Below are positions 51,459-60,446 of a stretch of DNA of 64,000 nucleotides, piece after piece (the stretch's first letter is position 1; each line of letters opens with the position of its first letter). Source of the DNA: Paraflavitalea sp966211765 (GTDB lineage: Bacteria > Bacteroidota > Bacteroidia > Chitinophagales > Chitinophagaceae); the NCBI GenBank assembly GCA_966211765.1, contig CBIHOV010000029.1, forward strand, positions 43,201 through 107,200, written 5' to 3'. The position numbers were made by a program, and so were the translations under genes. The notes below the pieces were generated by a model. It was not told the DNA's origin. It was given only the letters and a program-made list of their open reading frames with translations, and did no database searches.

Positions 51459-51950
51459 TTACTTTTTTTCGTCCTGGTACGTGTACACGGCATAATGTTT
51501 CAGGGCAGTGATCTTTAGCCGTTCTCCCACTACATATACTTTCTTGTATTCCCTGAATTGGTTATCCTTGTCAAGAAAGCCAATGATGCAGGAGTAGTTT
51601 TCCGGACCCTTGCGGATCTCCGGCCGGGGATTGATACCAAAATTGGGCAGTTTCAGCGTATCTGTGCCCTGTATCTCTTCAAATTGAAGCCGAACGAGGT
51701 AATAAAAGGTCCTGGGAGTTTCATACAACCGTACCGAGAAATACCAATCATTTAAAGGATTGTCGGTTTTTACCCGGTATTCAGACACTGGTTCTTTGCG
51801 CACCGAATCCCTGAAGGGAGGGATGCTATTGGCCGCATTTACAACGGCTGCCTCCTGGCTGCTGTCGGCCTTTGGGGCGGTTGGATGGGTGCCTGTTTGG
51901 CCACAACTGGCGATCAAAAAGGAGGATAAAGCAAAAAGGATAATTCTCAT
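51459..51950 (-). CDS. Small lipoprotein of unknown function
   Basis: 163 residues. The signal peptide ends in LIASC with C16 as the acylated residue. A Ser/Thr/Ala-rich linker (about 17-45) leads to a beta-rich domain (WYFSVRLYETPRTFYYLVRL, YSCIIGFLDKDNQFREYK). No Pfam-like family is recognised. It is a single gene, 149 bp downstream of the esterase start and on the same strand, so they might be weakly linked. Confidence 0.75.
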   Translation of the reverse strand: MRIILFALSSFLIASCGQTGTHPTAPKADSSQEAAVVNAANSIPPFRDSVRKEPVSEYRVKTDNPLNDWYFSVRLYETPRTFYYLVRLQFEEIQGTDTLKLPNFGINPRPEIRKGPENYSCIIGFLDKDNQFREYKKVYVVGERLKITALKHYAVYTYQDEKK

Positions 51951-52353
51951 AGATGTATGCTGAACAATTTCTACAAATATGCCTAAAAACAGGCAAGAAT
52001 AAAAGAATATGGATCAACTAAAAGCATGCCGATGATATTCAATGATCACCCAAACGCAGAAATTGCGCAAAACCACCTATTTAGAAATTCTATTTATTAT
52101 TTTTGTGCAACAGTTTGAGCTTAAATTGTGTCATTTTCCCGTCCTCGTTGTTTATCTTCTGTGCAGCTCAATTGAGCGGACCATCCTTTCCTTTTCAATG
52201 ATATCTGGTAACAGTGTGCGGTAAACGTATAATATTATAAAAATAATTGATTGTATCTTTAGGTTTGACCTTCATCCTATTCGATATGCAAAATCAACAG
52301 GGCATTGCCTGTAGCCCTTTCGCTAATCGGCTGGGATGAGCCAATACTAATGC
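51951..52353. other. Intergenic region before the ethylene-receptor-like kinase
   Basis: About 400 bp, A/T-rich, divergent between the lipoprotein and the kinase. It holds a small hairpin GCCT-AAAAAC-AGGC (51981-51994) and TATCTTTA (52254-52261), which is one base off the -7 consensus. No gene is seen. Confidence 0.4.
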
Positions 52354-53886
52354 ATGAACCAGGTTGTTGATTTTTTTGCCAGACTGCTGGATGATTCCGA
52401 TTGGCCCCCCCGTTGGCATTGTGGAAAGTGGACGGAGTTCCATGGATGGTTGTATATTATTAGTGACTTGCTCGTATGGTCGGCCTATTTTGCTATTCCC
52501 CTTATTATTATTCGTTTTATTTCCAGGAAGCATGATGCCCGTTTTATCCGTTTGTATTTCCTGTTTGCCGGCTTCATCCTGGCTTGCGGCGCAACCCATT
52601 TTCTGGATGCAGCCACTTTTTGGTTCCCCTGGTACCGGCTCAATGCTTTGGTTCGGGCTATCACAGGCATCATTAGCTGGGTTACAGTGTTTTACCTCAT
52701 AAAAGTATTGCCCGTGGCATTTAGCCTACGGTCGTCACGTGAGTTGGAAGAAGAAGTGGAACAACGAAAAAAGGCAGAAGATAAGTTTAGGAACTTCCTC
52801 GAAAGGGCACCCGATAGTATTATTGTGGTCAATGAAGCAGGCATCATTCAACTGGTAAATGCCCAAACAGTAAAAATGTTTGGCTATTACAGAGAAGAAA
52901 TGGTGGGCAACAGGATTGAACTGCTGATGCCCCGGCGATACGAAAAGATGCACCCTTTCAGGCGTTTTCGTTTTTATAATTCGCCTCAATCCACACAGGT
53001 GGCTGAAGGTTTTGAGCTCTTTGCCTTACGAAAGGATGGACAGGAGTTTCCGGTAGAAATGAGTCTAAGTCCCATGGAAACGGATGAAGGTCTGATGCTT
53101 ACGGCCTCTATCCGGGACGTATCAGAAAAAAAGCAACTGGAAAAAGTGATCCGCGATACAAATATTACCCTGGAAAGAAAAGTACGCCAACGCACAGAGG
53201 AATTGGAACGTAAGAATAAGGAACTGGAGCAGTTTGCCTATGTGGCATCACACGATATGCAGGAGCCATTGCGTACTACCTCCAGCTTTGTAGCCCTTTT
53301 GCGCAAGCAATACAAGGGCAAACTGGATGAAAATGCCGATAAGTACCTGGATTATATAGTCCAGTCGTCGGACCGTATGAAGGTATTGATCAAGGACCTG
53401 CTGGATTATTCAAGGCTGGGCCGGGAAAAGGAAAGGCGGCAGGTGGATTGCAACAGTATTGTAGAGCAGGTGAAGGCCGATCTGAATAGGGTGATCCGGG
53501 AAAGCAAGGCCGAAGTGAAGACTGGCAACCTGCCCTTGCTGGATGGCTTTCCTACTGAGCTAAAGCTGCTGTTCCAGAACCTGGTGAGTAATTCCATCAA
53601 GTTCCACCGCCCGGGAGTGCCGCCGGTAGTGGAGGTTAATTCGAATCAGCGCAACGGTGTCTGGGAGTTTTCCATCAGCGATAATGGGATTGGCATCGAA
53701 CCGCAGTACCTGGATCGTATATTTGTTATCTTCCAGCGGTTGCATAACCGTACGGATTATGAAGGTTCGGGCATTGGCCTGGCTCATTGTAAGAAGATTG
53801 TGGAACTACATGGAGGAAGGATTTGGGTAGAATCTGAGCCCGGAGTTGGGAGCACGTTTTTCTTTACCATTTCTGAAATTCAGTGA
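52354..53886 (+). CDS. Sensor histidine kinase with ethylene-binding-type domain and PAS
   Basis: 510 residues. Three helices (about 33-55, 64-86 and 96-120) match the ethylene-binding domain of plant ETR1 and cyanobacterial SynEtr1. ISDLLVWSAYFAIPL parallels ETR1 ISDFFIAIAYFSIPL, and FILACGATH parallels FIVLCGATH. The ligand and copper residues D38, Y45, I48, P49, I75, C78 and H82 match ETR1 D25, Y32, I35, P36, I62, C65 and H69. A PAS domain (about 140-260), coiled coil (about 260-290) and HisKA with H300 (YVASHDMQEP) follow. HATPase_c ends the protein (SDNGIGIEPQY, GSGIGLAHCKK). A receiver gene starts 4 bp after the stop. Confidence 0.85.
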   Translation: MNQVVDFFARLLDDSDWPPRWHCGKWTEFHGWLYIISDLLVWSAYFAIPLIIIRFISRKHDARFIRLYFLFAGFILACGATHFLDAATFWFPWYRLNALVRAITGIISWVTVFYLIKVLPVAFSLRSSRELEEEVEQRKKAEDKFRNFLERAPDSIIVVNEAGIIQLVNAQTVKMFGYYREEMVGNRIELLMPRRYEKMHPFRRFRFYNSPQSTQVAEGFELFALRKDGQEFPVEMSLSPMETDEGLMLTASIRDVSEKKQLEKVIRDTNITLERKVRQRTEELERKNKELEQFAYVASHDMQEPLRTTSSFVALLRKQYKGKLDENADKYLDYIVQSSDRMKVLIKDLLDYSRLGREKERRQVDCNSIVEQVKADLNRVIRESKAEVKTGNLPLLDGFPTELKLLFQNLVSNSIKFHRPGVPPVVEVNSNQRNGVWEFSISDNGIGIEPQYLDRIFVIFQRLHNRTDYEGSGIGLAHCKKIVELHGGRIWVESEPGVGSTFFFTISEIQ

Positions 53887-53890
53887 TAAA

Positions 53891-54322
53891 ATGAAAAGAA
53901 AATTAGATTGTGTGTTGCTCATTGATGATGATGAGCCCACTAATTTCCTCAACAAAATGATCATTGAGGAAACTGGCTTTGTTAATGAAGTAAAGGTAAC
54001 ACAGAGTGCCCTTGAAGCGCTGGATTACCTGGCTGGCAAACAGCAAACGGAAGCCGACGGTAAACCGCCTACGCCTGAGTTGATATTCCTGGATATTAAT
54101 ATGCCGGCCATGGATGGCTGGGAGTTCCTGGAGAAATATGCCAAGCTATCTCCGGAGCAAAAAGCCTCTATTATTGTTGTGATGCTTACTACTTCTTTTA
54201 ATCCGGAAGATGAATCAAAAGCCAGCAAGATCGGCTATATCTCCAGCTACCGCAATAAGCCACTCACCCAGGAAATTATATTAGGTATACTGGAAGAGCA
54301 TTTTGGCTGGCGGGAGTCCTGA
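53891..54322 (+). CDS. Stand-alone response regulator receiver
   Basis: 143 residues from the ATG at 53891, with a REC domain and no output domain. The acidic cluster is LLIDDDEPTNF, the phospho-acceptor D68 lies in LIFLDINMPAMDGWE, the conserved Thr is T100/T101 and K123 lies in RNKPLT. It begins 4 bp after the ethylene-receptor-like kinase and is most likely its direct phospho-target, comparable to the single-domain regulators found with CheA- and PAS-kinases. It converges on the next gene with 3 bp between the stops. Confidence 0.93.
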   Translation: MKRKLDCVLLIDDDEPTNFLNKMIIEETGFVNEVKVTQSALEALDYLAGKQQTEADGKPPTPELIFLDINMPAMDGWEFLEKYAKLSPEQKASIIVVMLTTSFNPEDESKASKIGYISSYRNKPLTQEIILGILEEHFGWRES

Positions 54323-54325
54323 CTT

Positions 54326-55765
54326 TTACAGCGGGATATCTACTTTCAATACACAGCCCTGCCCATTGCTGCTGATGATCTCCATATTGCCATTCTGCAT
54401 TTCTACCCGGCTCACAATATTGTTCAGGCCAATACCTTTGGCTTTTTGTTTGGGATCGAAGCCCACTCCATTGTCTTTGATTACCAGGTGGGCTTTTTTG
54501 CGGGAGGTCTTTAATTCAATGTCGGCATGGGTTGCACGGGCGTGCTTTACAATATTGTTCATTTGTTCCTGTACGATACGGTAAAGGATCAGCTTTTTAT
54601 TATTGGAAAGGGTTTCAATATGCTGGTCGTTGGCTTTGATGCGGATATGCAGTTCTGGTGATACCGTCATATTCTCAATCATTTCCAACAGTGCTTCTTT
54701 AAGGCCGATGTCACCCAGCGAGGGGGGCACCAGGTTTTTCGATAAAGATCTTATTTCGTTTATAGCTTTAGATATATTGTCATAACTCTTGTGCAGCAGT
54801 TCTTTGCGGATATCCTCATCATTCATGGCCATATCCACGCACAATTTTGCAGTGGCCAGTATCTGGTTGATATTGTCATGTAATTCCCGGCCAATCTCTC
54901 TTCTTTCCTGCTCCTGTGTTTGAATAGTGATCTGTGTGATGAGTTTTTGCGTTTCTATCTGGCTGCGCAGCAGTTCTTCCTGCATTTTCTTTCTTTCTGT
55001 AATATCCATCATGGCGCCAATTACCCGGTAGGGCTTGCGTTGGTCATTGCGTAGGATATAGCCCCGGTCATAAACAAAACGGTAAGTACCGGCGGCCGAC
55101 AGGTAACGGTATTCCTCCTGCCATTGCTCTTTTCCATCATGAATACACTGGTCTATTTTCTGCAATACCCGCTCCCTGTCGTCCGGATGTATCTTTTGGT
55201 TGTGCCATTCAAAGGTATTTTGCACATCCACGGGTTTGAATCCAAAAATATTGGTGATCCCTTCATTCCATAATATTTCATTGGTACGCAGGTCCCAGTC
55301 CCAGATCGTATCATTGGTAGCTTTGATGAGGGTATTGTACCGCTCATAGTTCTCCACTACTTTTTGCAGTATTTTTTTGCGCTCAATGCTGTATTGAATG
55401 GATTTGGCCAGCAGTTTTTCATCAAATTCACCTTTCAGCAGGTAATCCTGCGCACCCATGGCGATGGTATTTAACGCCACCTGGGTATCTGAAAGACCTG
55501 AAAGGACAATAATGGAGATATGAGGCGCCTGATCATTGATCCGGGCAAAAGAGTGGATGCCTTCGCTATCAGGCAGGGTAAGGTCAAGAAAAATGAGGTC
55601 GGGGTTTTCATCAAGCACTATTTCCAATGCTTCCTGTAATTTTTCTGCATGGTGTAATTCACGGATAGGCAGGCCGGTTAACCGAAGGTATTCTGTGAAC
55701 AAAAAGTAGTCACTAGGATTATCCTCTACTACCAAAATGTTCAAAGGATGTGTTGACGTGATCAT
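54326..55765 (-). CDS. REC-PAS-HisKA_3 hybrid histidine kinase
   Basis: 479 residues. The order is reversed compared with classic hybrid kinases: an N-terminal receiver (about 8-125; D61 in LIFLDLTLP), then a PAS/PAC domain (about 143-258; IWDWDLRTNEILWNE). The catalytic part is a NarX/DesK-type kinase with H296 in RREIGRELHDNINQI and a HATPase ending KDNGVGFDPKQ. It has no membrane segment. It is encoded convergently to the ethylene-receptor-like kinase and its receiver, 3 bp away, and could receive phosphate from that kinase through its own REC domain; this is inference. Confidence 0.9.
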   Translation of the reverse strand: MITSTHPLNILVVEDNPSDYFLFTEYLRLTGLPIRELHHAEKLQEALEIVLDENPDLIFLDLTLPDSEGIHSFARINDQAPHISIIVLSGLSDTQVALNTIAMGAQDYLLKGEFDEKLLAKSIQYSIERKKILQKVVENYERYNTLIKATNDTIWDWDLRTNEILWNEGITNIFGFKPVDVQNTFEWHNQKIHPDDRERVLQKIDQCIHDGKEQWQEEYRYLSAAGTYRFVYDRGYILRNDQRKPYRVIGAMMDITERKKMQEELLRSQIETQKLITQITIQTQEQERREIGRELHDNINQILATAKLCVDMAMNDEDIRKELLHKSYDNISKAINEIRSLSKNLVPPSLGDIGLKEALLEMIENMTVSPELHIRIKANDQHIETLSNNKKLILYRIVQEQMNNIVKHARATHADIELKTSRKKAHLVIKDNGVGFDPKQKAKGIGLNNIVSRVEMQNGNMEIISSNGQGCVLKVDIPL

Positions 55766-56088
55766 AATAGGGTTTTTGTAATACGGATCTGATGCTACTG
55801 CAGATCTGCATAAACTTATTCAGTCCATATCAGTGCCTAACGATTTATGGGGTCCGTGAGTGTTCCGGACCGGGCCGCTGCTGTTGTTGTGCACAGCAAT
55901 TAAAGGAACGATGCATTTTCTGATAAAAGGGTCAGTGTAGAAAAGTTGCTATTGATCGGCTAAAGTTGTGCCAAAGACGCAGAAAAGGTACTAAATACTT
56001 CTTTCCCAAAAAAATTCAGGAGATTTCTTTTTTCAGGCTGCCTGCCCCTCTATTTTTGAACACTGAATTTACTTAACGTTCACATAAC
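55766..56088. other. Intergenic region between the hybrid kinase and tag
   Basis: About 320 bp with no gene. GGTCCG/CGGACC (55851-55871) is a 6-bp inverted repeat with a 9-bp loop. A TATTTTTG -7 match (56051-56058) lies 30 bp before the tag ATG. No good -33 is seen. Confidence 0.45.
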
Positions 56089-56649
56089 ATGCAAGATGCG
56101 CCCAAAAGAAGTTATTGCGAGGCCGTATGGCAAATGGAACCCGGCAATGTACATATTCACTACCATGATTACGAATATGGGTTTCCGATCCATAACGACA
56201 ATGAGCTGTTTGCCAGGTTGGTACTCGAGATCAACCAGGCGGGCCTCAGCTGGCTCACGATCCTGAAAAAGAAGGATAATTTCTATGCTGCTTTTGACGG
56301 TTTTGAGATTGAAAAAGTGTCCCGGTATACCGATAAAAAAATAGCCCGCCTTTTGCAGGATGAAGGCATCATCCGGAATCGTTTAAAGGTCAATGCCGCC
56401 ATCGAAAATGCCAAACGCATCAGGCAGATCCAAAAAGAGTCTGGTTCTTTCCAGCAATGGCTGCAGGATCATCATCCGCTTAGGAAGGAAGAATGGGTGA
56501 AACTCTTTAAAAAAACATTCCTTTTTACGGGTGGTGAGATTGTCCACTCCTTCCTGATGAGTATTGGCTACCTGCCCGGCGCACATATAGAGACCTGCCC
56601 GGTGTATAAAAAGATACTGAAACAGAAACCCGCCTGGTTGAAAAAGTAG
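56089..56649 (+). CDS. tag: DNA-3-methyladenine glycosylase I
   Basis: 186 residues, the typical length. Tag removes 3-methyladenine from alkylated DNA in base-excision repair. The zinc ligands are C10, H26, H166 and C170 (AHIETCPVY), and the catalytic acid is the Glu in HNDNELFARL (E39). The recognition segment INQAGLSWLTILKKKDNF is characteristic. It is a single gene with the YdcF gene 56 bp downstream. Confidence 0.96.
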   Translation: MQDAPKRSYCEAVWQMEPGNVHIHYHDYEYGFPIHNDNELFARLVLEINQAGLSWLTILKKKDNFYAAFDGFEIEKVSRYTDKKIARLLQDEGIIRNRLKVNAAIENAKRIRQIQKESGSFQQWLQDHHPLRKEEWVKLFKKTFLFTGGEIVHSFLMSIGYLPGAHIETCPVYKKILKQKPAWLKK

Positions 56650-56705
56650 TTCCTGTTTTAACCAACAACCAGTAACCTCCAATCTGATCTCTTTAAAGTT
56701 TTAAA

Positions 56706-57269
56706 ATGCTTAATAAGCTCCGTATCGCTGTACTGATCTTCCTTGCCTGGTTCTTTTTACATTGTCTGTGGGTAGTAAAAGATGGGATGAAGGACTTCAC
56801 CGGCCAGGCCGATGTGGCGATCGTATTGGGCAATACTGTTTTTAAGGATGGCCGTTTATCACCCTGGCTGAAGGGGAGGGTAGATGCGGCACTGGAACTC
56901 TACCGCAACCACCAGGTGAAGAAGATTTTCGTAAGCGGTGGGATCGGTACTTCCGAATATCCCGAAGGCGATGGTATGCATCAATACCTGTTGGAGCAGG
57001 GTGTGCCCGATTCGGCGATCCTGGTAGACAATTATGGCAATAACAGTTACCTCACCGCCAAAAACTTCCTGACCTGGAATCAAACTGCACAAGTCAGGTC
57101 GGCAGTAGTGGTAACCAGTTTCTACCATATTACCCGCTCTAAATACATTGTTAAGAAATTAGGATTCCAGGCAGTGCAGGGAGCCTGTTCAAAATACAGT
57201 GCTATAAACGATTGGGTTGGCCTTGCAAGAGAGTTTCCGGCCTTTTATAAGTATTTGCTGGTGTACTAG
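56706..57269 (+). CDS. YdcF-family protein (DUF218)
   Basis: 187 residues with one N-terminal membrane helix (about 5-24) and a periplasmic DUF218 domain. The family core AIVLGNTVFKDG is followed by LKGRVDAALELYRNHQVKKIFVSGG and later by SFYHITRSKYIVKKLG. DUF218 proteins such as SanA/ElyC affect envelope polymer metabolism; the biochemical activity is not settled. The gene is 56 bp after tag and probably shares its transcript. Confidence 0.85.
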   Translation: MLNKLRIAVLIFLAWFFLHCLWVVKDGMKDFTGQADVAIVLGNTVFKDGRLSPWLKGRVDAALELYRNHQVKKIFVSGGIGTSEYPEGDGMHQYLLEQGVPDSAILVDNYGNNSYLTAKNFLTWNQTAQVRSAVVVTSFYHITRSKYIVKKLGFQAVQGACSKYSAINDWVGLAREFPAFYKYLLVY

Positions 57270-57374
57270 TGTGTGCGTTGTGAGGGATCAGTTGTGAAGA
57301 AAGCAAGAACATAAAAGGACTGTTAAAATGTTTCAACTGACAGTAGTGAAAACTCTTTACTGGCAACTTACATT

Positions 57375-57665
57375 CTAATTCAACTGCACAGCAGGAAGGC
57401 GGTAATGTTGCCCATCGTAGATAAAGAGTTCATCAATTTCGTAGGTCCAGTATTTGTGAATGGGAGATTTAACAAGATATTCTTCAATTTCAATCTTGTC
57501 CTGGGCGGTAAAAGTGATCCATACCCGCTGCGTTTCCATCGACACTACATACTGGTCTATGATCCCCTTTTCTATCAGTGTATCAATGTATACACGGTGG
57601 GAGGGAACCAGGGACATGAATTCATCATCCATCTCAAAATGTATCGTAACCTGGAATTTTTTCAT
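57375..57665 (-). CDS. YCII-like small protein
   Basis: 96 residues from the ATG at 57665, with alternative in-frame starts at 57674 and, as GTG, at 57686. The ferredoxin-like pattern KKFQVTIHFEMDDEF, then HRVYIDTLIEKGIID, resembles YCII-related or muconolactone-isomerase-like proteins. No active-site motif is certain. It is 39 bp downstream of the mtaB start region only in the sense of strand; mtaB is encoded next to it on the same strand and may follow it in one transcript. Confidence 0.65.
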   Translation of the reverse strand: MKKFQVTIHFEMDDEFMSLVPSHRVYIDTLIEKGIIDQYVVSMETQRVWITFTAQDKIEIEEYLVKSPIHKYWTYEIDELFIYDGQHYRLPAVQLN

Positions 57666-57704
57666 ACTTTCCATATCTTCTAACACTCAGCAATTCACAA
57701 TTGT

Positions 57705-58979
57705 TTACAATGTACAGTCTGTTACCTGGTTGGCATAGTCGGCTCTGTAAGGCATCGTTACTTTAATGTAATTGTCGGTATAACCTTCCATTATACCATT
57801 TTTATCCTGCCTTTCAAATAACACTTTACGTGTTTGACCAGCATGCAGTTGGGTAAAGTACTGCATTTTCATATAGGACAAGTTGCGCAGCGTTTTATTT
57901 CTTTCATTACGGATATTGACCGGAACAATGGGCTCAATTTCCAACGCTTTGGTATTGTCTCTCTCTGAATACGTGAAAACGTGGAGATAAGTTACGTCAA
58001 GCGCGTGCAAAAAGTCAAAAGTTTCTTTGAAATGGTCATTTGACTCGCCGGGGAAGCCTACAATGACGTCGACACCCACCGCACAATGCGGCATTAATCT
58101 TTTGATCAGGCTTACACGATCTGCGTACAATTCCCTTTTATAACGCCTTCTCATGAGTCCCAACACTTCATTACTGCCACTTTGCAGCGGAATATGGAAG
58201 TGAGGCATGAACTTGTCGCTATTGGCTACAAATTCAATGATCTCATTGGTGAGCAGGTTGGGTTCGATCGACGAGATGCGGTAACGCTGAATGCCTTGCA
58301 CTTTGTCGAGCTCGCGGATCAGGTCAAAAAAGCTCTCTTCCTGCTTTTTGTTGCCATCCGGGCCTTTTCCGAAATCTCCCAGGTTTACACCGGTCAACAC
58401 GATCTCTTTTACTCCTGTGGTAGCCAACTCTTCTACATTGCGCAACACATTGGTTATGGTATCGCTACGGCTCTTTCCCCGGGCCATGGGGATGGTACAG
58501 AAAGAGCAGTTATAGTCACAGCCATCCTGCACTTTCAGGAAAGTGCGGGTCCTGTCATTTAATGAGTAGGAAGCATTGAATCCGGTGATCGTTTCAATAT
58601 CGCAACTGCAAATTTTGGCGGAGTCGCCTTTTGCCAGTTCGCGGATATGGTGGGCGATGTTGAACTTTTCAGCAGCACCCAATACCAGGTCTACCCCCGG
58701 TATTTCGGCTATTTCCTTTGGTTTTAGCTGGGCGTAGCAGCCGGTGATGACTACCAGGCTTTCGGGCGATTTGCGCTGAATACGCCGCACCAGGTGCCGG
58801 CATTCCTTGTCGGCATTGTCTGTAACGGAGCAGGTGTTGATAACATACACATCTGCCTGATTCTCAAAGTCAGTTTTCTCAAATCCTTCATTTTCCAGTA
58901 ACCGCGAAAGGGAAGAGGTTTCTGAAAAATTGAGCTTACAACCCAGCGTATGAAATGCTACTGTCCTTTTTTCTGCCAT
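57705..58979 (-). CDS. mtaB: MtaB, tRNA t6A37 methylthiotransferase
   Basis: 424 residues. MtaB adds a methylthio group to t6A at position 37 of tRNA, making ms2t6A, by radical-SAM chemistry. The N-terminal UPF0004 domain provides cysteines (TLGCKLN, NTCSVTDNADKEC, ITGCYAQ) for the second cluster. The radical-SAM motif is CDYNCSFC, and a TRAM-like end follows. The ATG at 58979 is chosen; upstream residues are untypical. A TATCTTTG box (58987-58994) ends 7 nt before it. The substrate t6A is made by TsaD, encoded at the other end of the window. The gene ends 39 bp before the YCII-like start. Confidence 0.94.
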   Translation of the reverse strand: MAEKRTVAFHTLGCKLNFSETSSLSRLLENEGFEKTDFENQADVYVINTCSVTDNADKECRHLVRRIQRKSPESLVVITGCYAQLKPKEIAEIPGVDLVLGAAEKFNIAHHIRELAKGDSAKICSCDIETITGFNASYSLNDRTRTFLKVQDGCDYNCSFCTIPMARGKSRSDTITNVLRNVEELATTGVKEIVLTGVNLGDFGKGPDGNKKQEESFFDLIRELDKVQGIQRYRISSIEPNLLTNEIIEFVANSDKFMPHFHIPLQSGSNEVLGLMRRRYKRELYADRVSLIKRLMPHCAVGVDVIVGFPGESNDHFKETFDFLHALDVTYLHVFTYSERDNTKALEIEPIVPVNIRNERNKTLRNLSYMKMQYFTQLHAGQTRKVLFERQDKNGIMEGYTDNYIKVTMPYRADYANQVTDCTL

Positions 58980-58986
58980 GACGCGG

Positions 58987-58994
58987 CAAAGATA
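58987..58994 (-). promoter_or_regulatory. TAnnTTTG -7 box of mtaB
   Basis: The minus strand reads TATCTTTG, ending 7 nt before the mtaB ATG. As in tsaD, the leader would be only a few nucleotides. Confidence 0.5.
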
Positions 58995-59092
58995 CGAGGA
59001 ATTAGGTTTGGGGTTCGGGTTTGAAGTTCCGGCTTGCGGCCATGCTTTTAACGGGCTGATCAAAAACACGAAATTCTACAGTAATTTGGCGC

Positions 59093-59590
59093 ATGAAAAA
59101 GTCCCGGGGGCCCGTTTCCATCGCTTTATTGGTCATCGCCATTGTATTGGGTATCGTATTGAACAACAATCGTTCACGCGAGAAAGAAAGCAATAAGCCC
59201 AGGCAGGAAAAAGAGGCCCGGAAAGACAGGATCGATACCACCCAGCCCGGTTCGAGGGAGCCTGGCCGTGCCACTGATCCGCCGAGTGATAAGCCGGTGC
59301 GGGAAAATGGGTTCGATCGCCGGGTGGGCAGAATCATTTATACCAAACATGCCCGCTGCCGCATGGGCTGCCGCCATATCGACGAAAGTGAAGTAAAGGA
59401 GATCCTGGAGCAGGGGGTGATCAACGAACGGAAAAGTGAACCCGCCGGCCGGCCCGACCCCAAATACGCCCTGGAAGGCAGAACCCACGATGGTCAGCAG
59501 GTACGCATTGTATTTGCCCCCACCAACCGCGGTATGCTGGTGATCACCGTGATCGACCTGGATACAGATTGGACCTGCGATTGTAAATAA
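59093..59590 (+). CDS. Membrane-anchored DUF4258 protein
   Basis: 165 residues. One N-terminal helix (about 7-24) is followed by a charged, disordered linker (about 25-75, RSREKESNKPRQEKEARKDR-like). The DUF4258 domain (about 80-160) has YTKHARCRMGCRHIDESEVK and ends in a beta-rich part. C89 and C93 plus a C-terminal CDC could bind metal. DUF4258 resembles toxin-like or nuclease folds (BECR-like) but its function here is unknown. A membrane anchor with a disordered linker is unusual for the family. Confidence 0.75.
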   Translation: MKKSRGPVSIALLVIAIVLGIVLNNNRSREKESNKPRQEKEARKDRIDTTQPGSREPGRATDPPSDKPVRENGFDRRVGRIIYTKHARCRMGCRHIDESEVKEILEQGVINERKSEPAGRPDPKYALEGRTHDGQQVRIVFAPTNRGMLVITVIDLDTDWTCDCK

Positions 59591-59641
59591 TCTTTCAATC
59601 TTTATGCTTATTTTCCCCGTTTCTAATATCGAAAATGTTCC

Positions 59642-60400
59642 ATGAAATACCTCTTAGCCCCACTCCGGTGGTTATACTGTATCTATGCTTACCTGGTGTT
59701 TATTGCATTGATGCTGACGGTACTGATACCGGTAATAGGCGGTTCCTTTTTTGGCAAGATCAAAGGAGGCAACTTTATTTACAAGGTATGTACGCTATGG
59801 GGTGAAAGCTGGTTTTTCCTGATCGGTATCAGGCACCGCAACCTCTACGAAGTGCCCCACGACAGAAATAAGCAATACATCTTTGTAGCCAACCATATTT
59901 CCTACCTCGATGCGCCGATTATAGTAACAACACTTCGCCAGCCCGTGCGGGTATTGGGCAAAATAGAAATGTCTAAAGTACCTGTGTTTGGTATTATCTA
60001 CCGGAATGCCGTGGTAACGGTCGACAGAAGCAGTGCAGAGAACAGGGCCCGCAGCGTTCGCATCCTGAAATCGGTGATCAAAAACGGCATCTCTATTTTT
60101 ATATTTCCCGAAGGCACTTTTAATGAGACCCACCAGCCTGTAAAAGATTTTTTCGACGGAGCTTTCCGCATTGCCATTGAAACGCAAACACCTATTAAGC
60201 CCGTGCTCTTCCTGGATGCTTATGCAAGAATGCACTATCGCAGTATATTTTCCCTGAATCCCGGTCGCTCAAGATCGGTATTCCTGGCGCCCATTTCCGT
60301 GGAAGGAATGACCAGTAAAGACCTGCCCGCGCTGAAACAACAGGTATACAATATCATGGAGCAAAAGCTAAGGGAATACAAAGCTTCCTGGATCGGCTAA
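59642..60400 (+). CDS. plsC: 1-acyl-sn-glycerol-3-phosphate acyltransferase (PlsC-like)
   Basis: 252 residues. It acylates lysophosphatidic acid (or a related acceptor) in the inner membrane. The HX4D motif is NHISYLDAP (H85, D90) and the second motif is IFIFPEGTFN (155-161). One or two N-terminal helices (about 8-36) anchor it. Lengths and motifs fit PlsC rather than glycolipid acyltransferases, but specificity is not certain. A hairpin (60415-60433) lies between it and priA. Confidence 0.88.
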   Translation: MKYLLAPLRWLYCIYAYLVFIALMLTVLIPVIGGSFFGKIKGGNFIYKVCTLWGESWFFLIGIRHRNLYEVPHDRNKQYIFVANHISYLDAPIIVTTLRQPVRVLGKIEMSKVPVFGIIYRNAVVTVDRSSAENRARSVRILKSVIKNGISIFIFPEGTFNETHQPVKDFFDGAFRIAIETQTPIKPVLFLDAYARMHYRSIFSLNPGRSRSVFLAPISVEGMTSKDLPALKQQVYNIMEQKLREYKASWIG

Positions 60401-60414
60401 TTTCTGAATCTCCT

Positions 60415-60433
60415 AAAGCGTATATTGCGCTTT
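60415..60433 (+). terminator. Short hairpin between plsC and priA
   Basis: AAAGCG and CGCTTT pair around TATATTG, followed by AAATCTTTTTG. It may attenuate or end the plsC transcript; it lies only 13 bp before the priA start. Confidence 0.4.
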
Positions 60434-60446
60434 AAATCTTTTTGAT

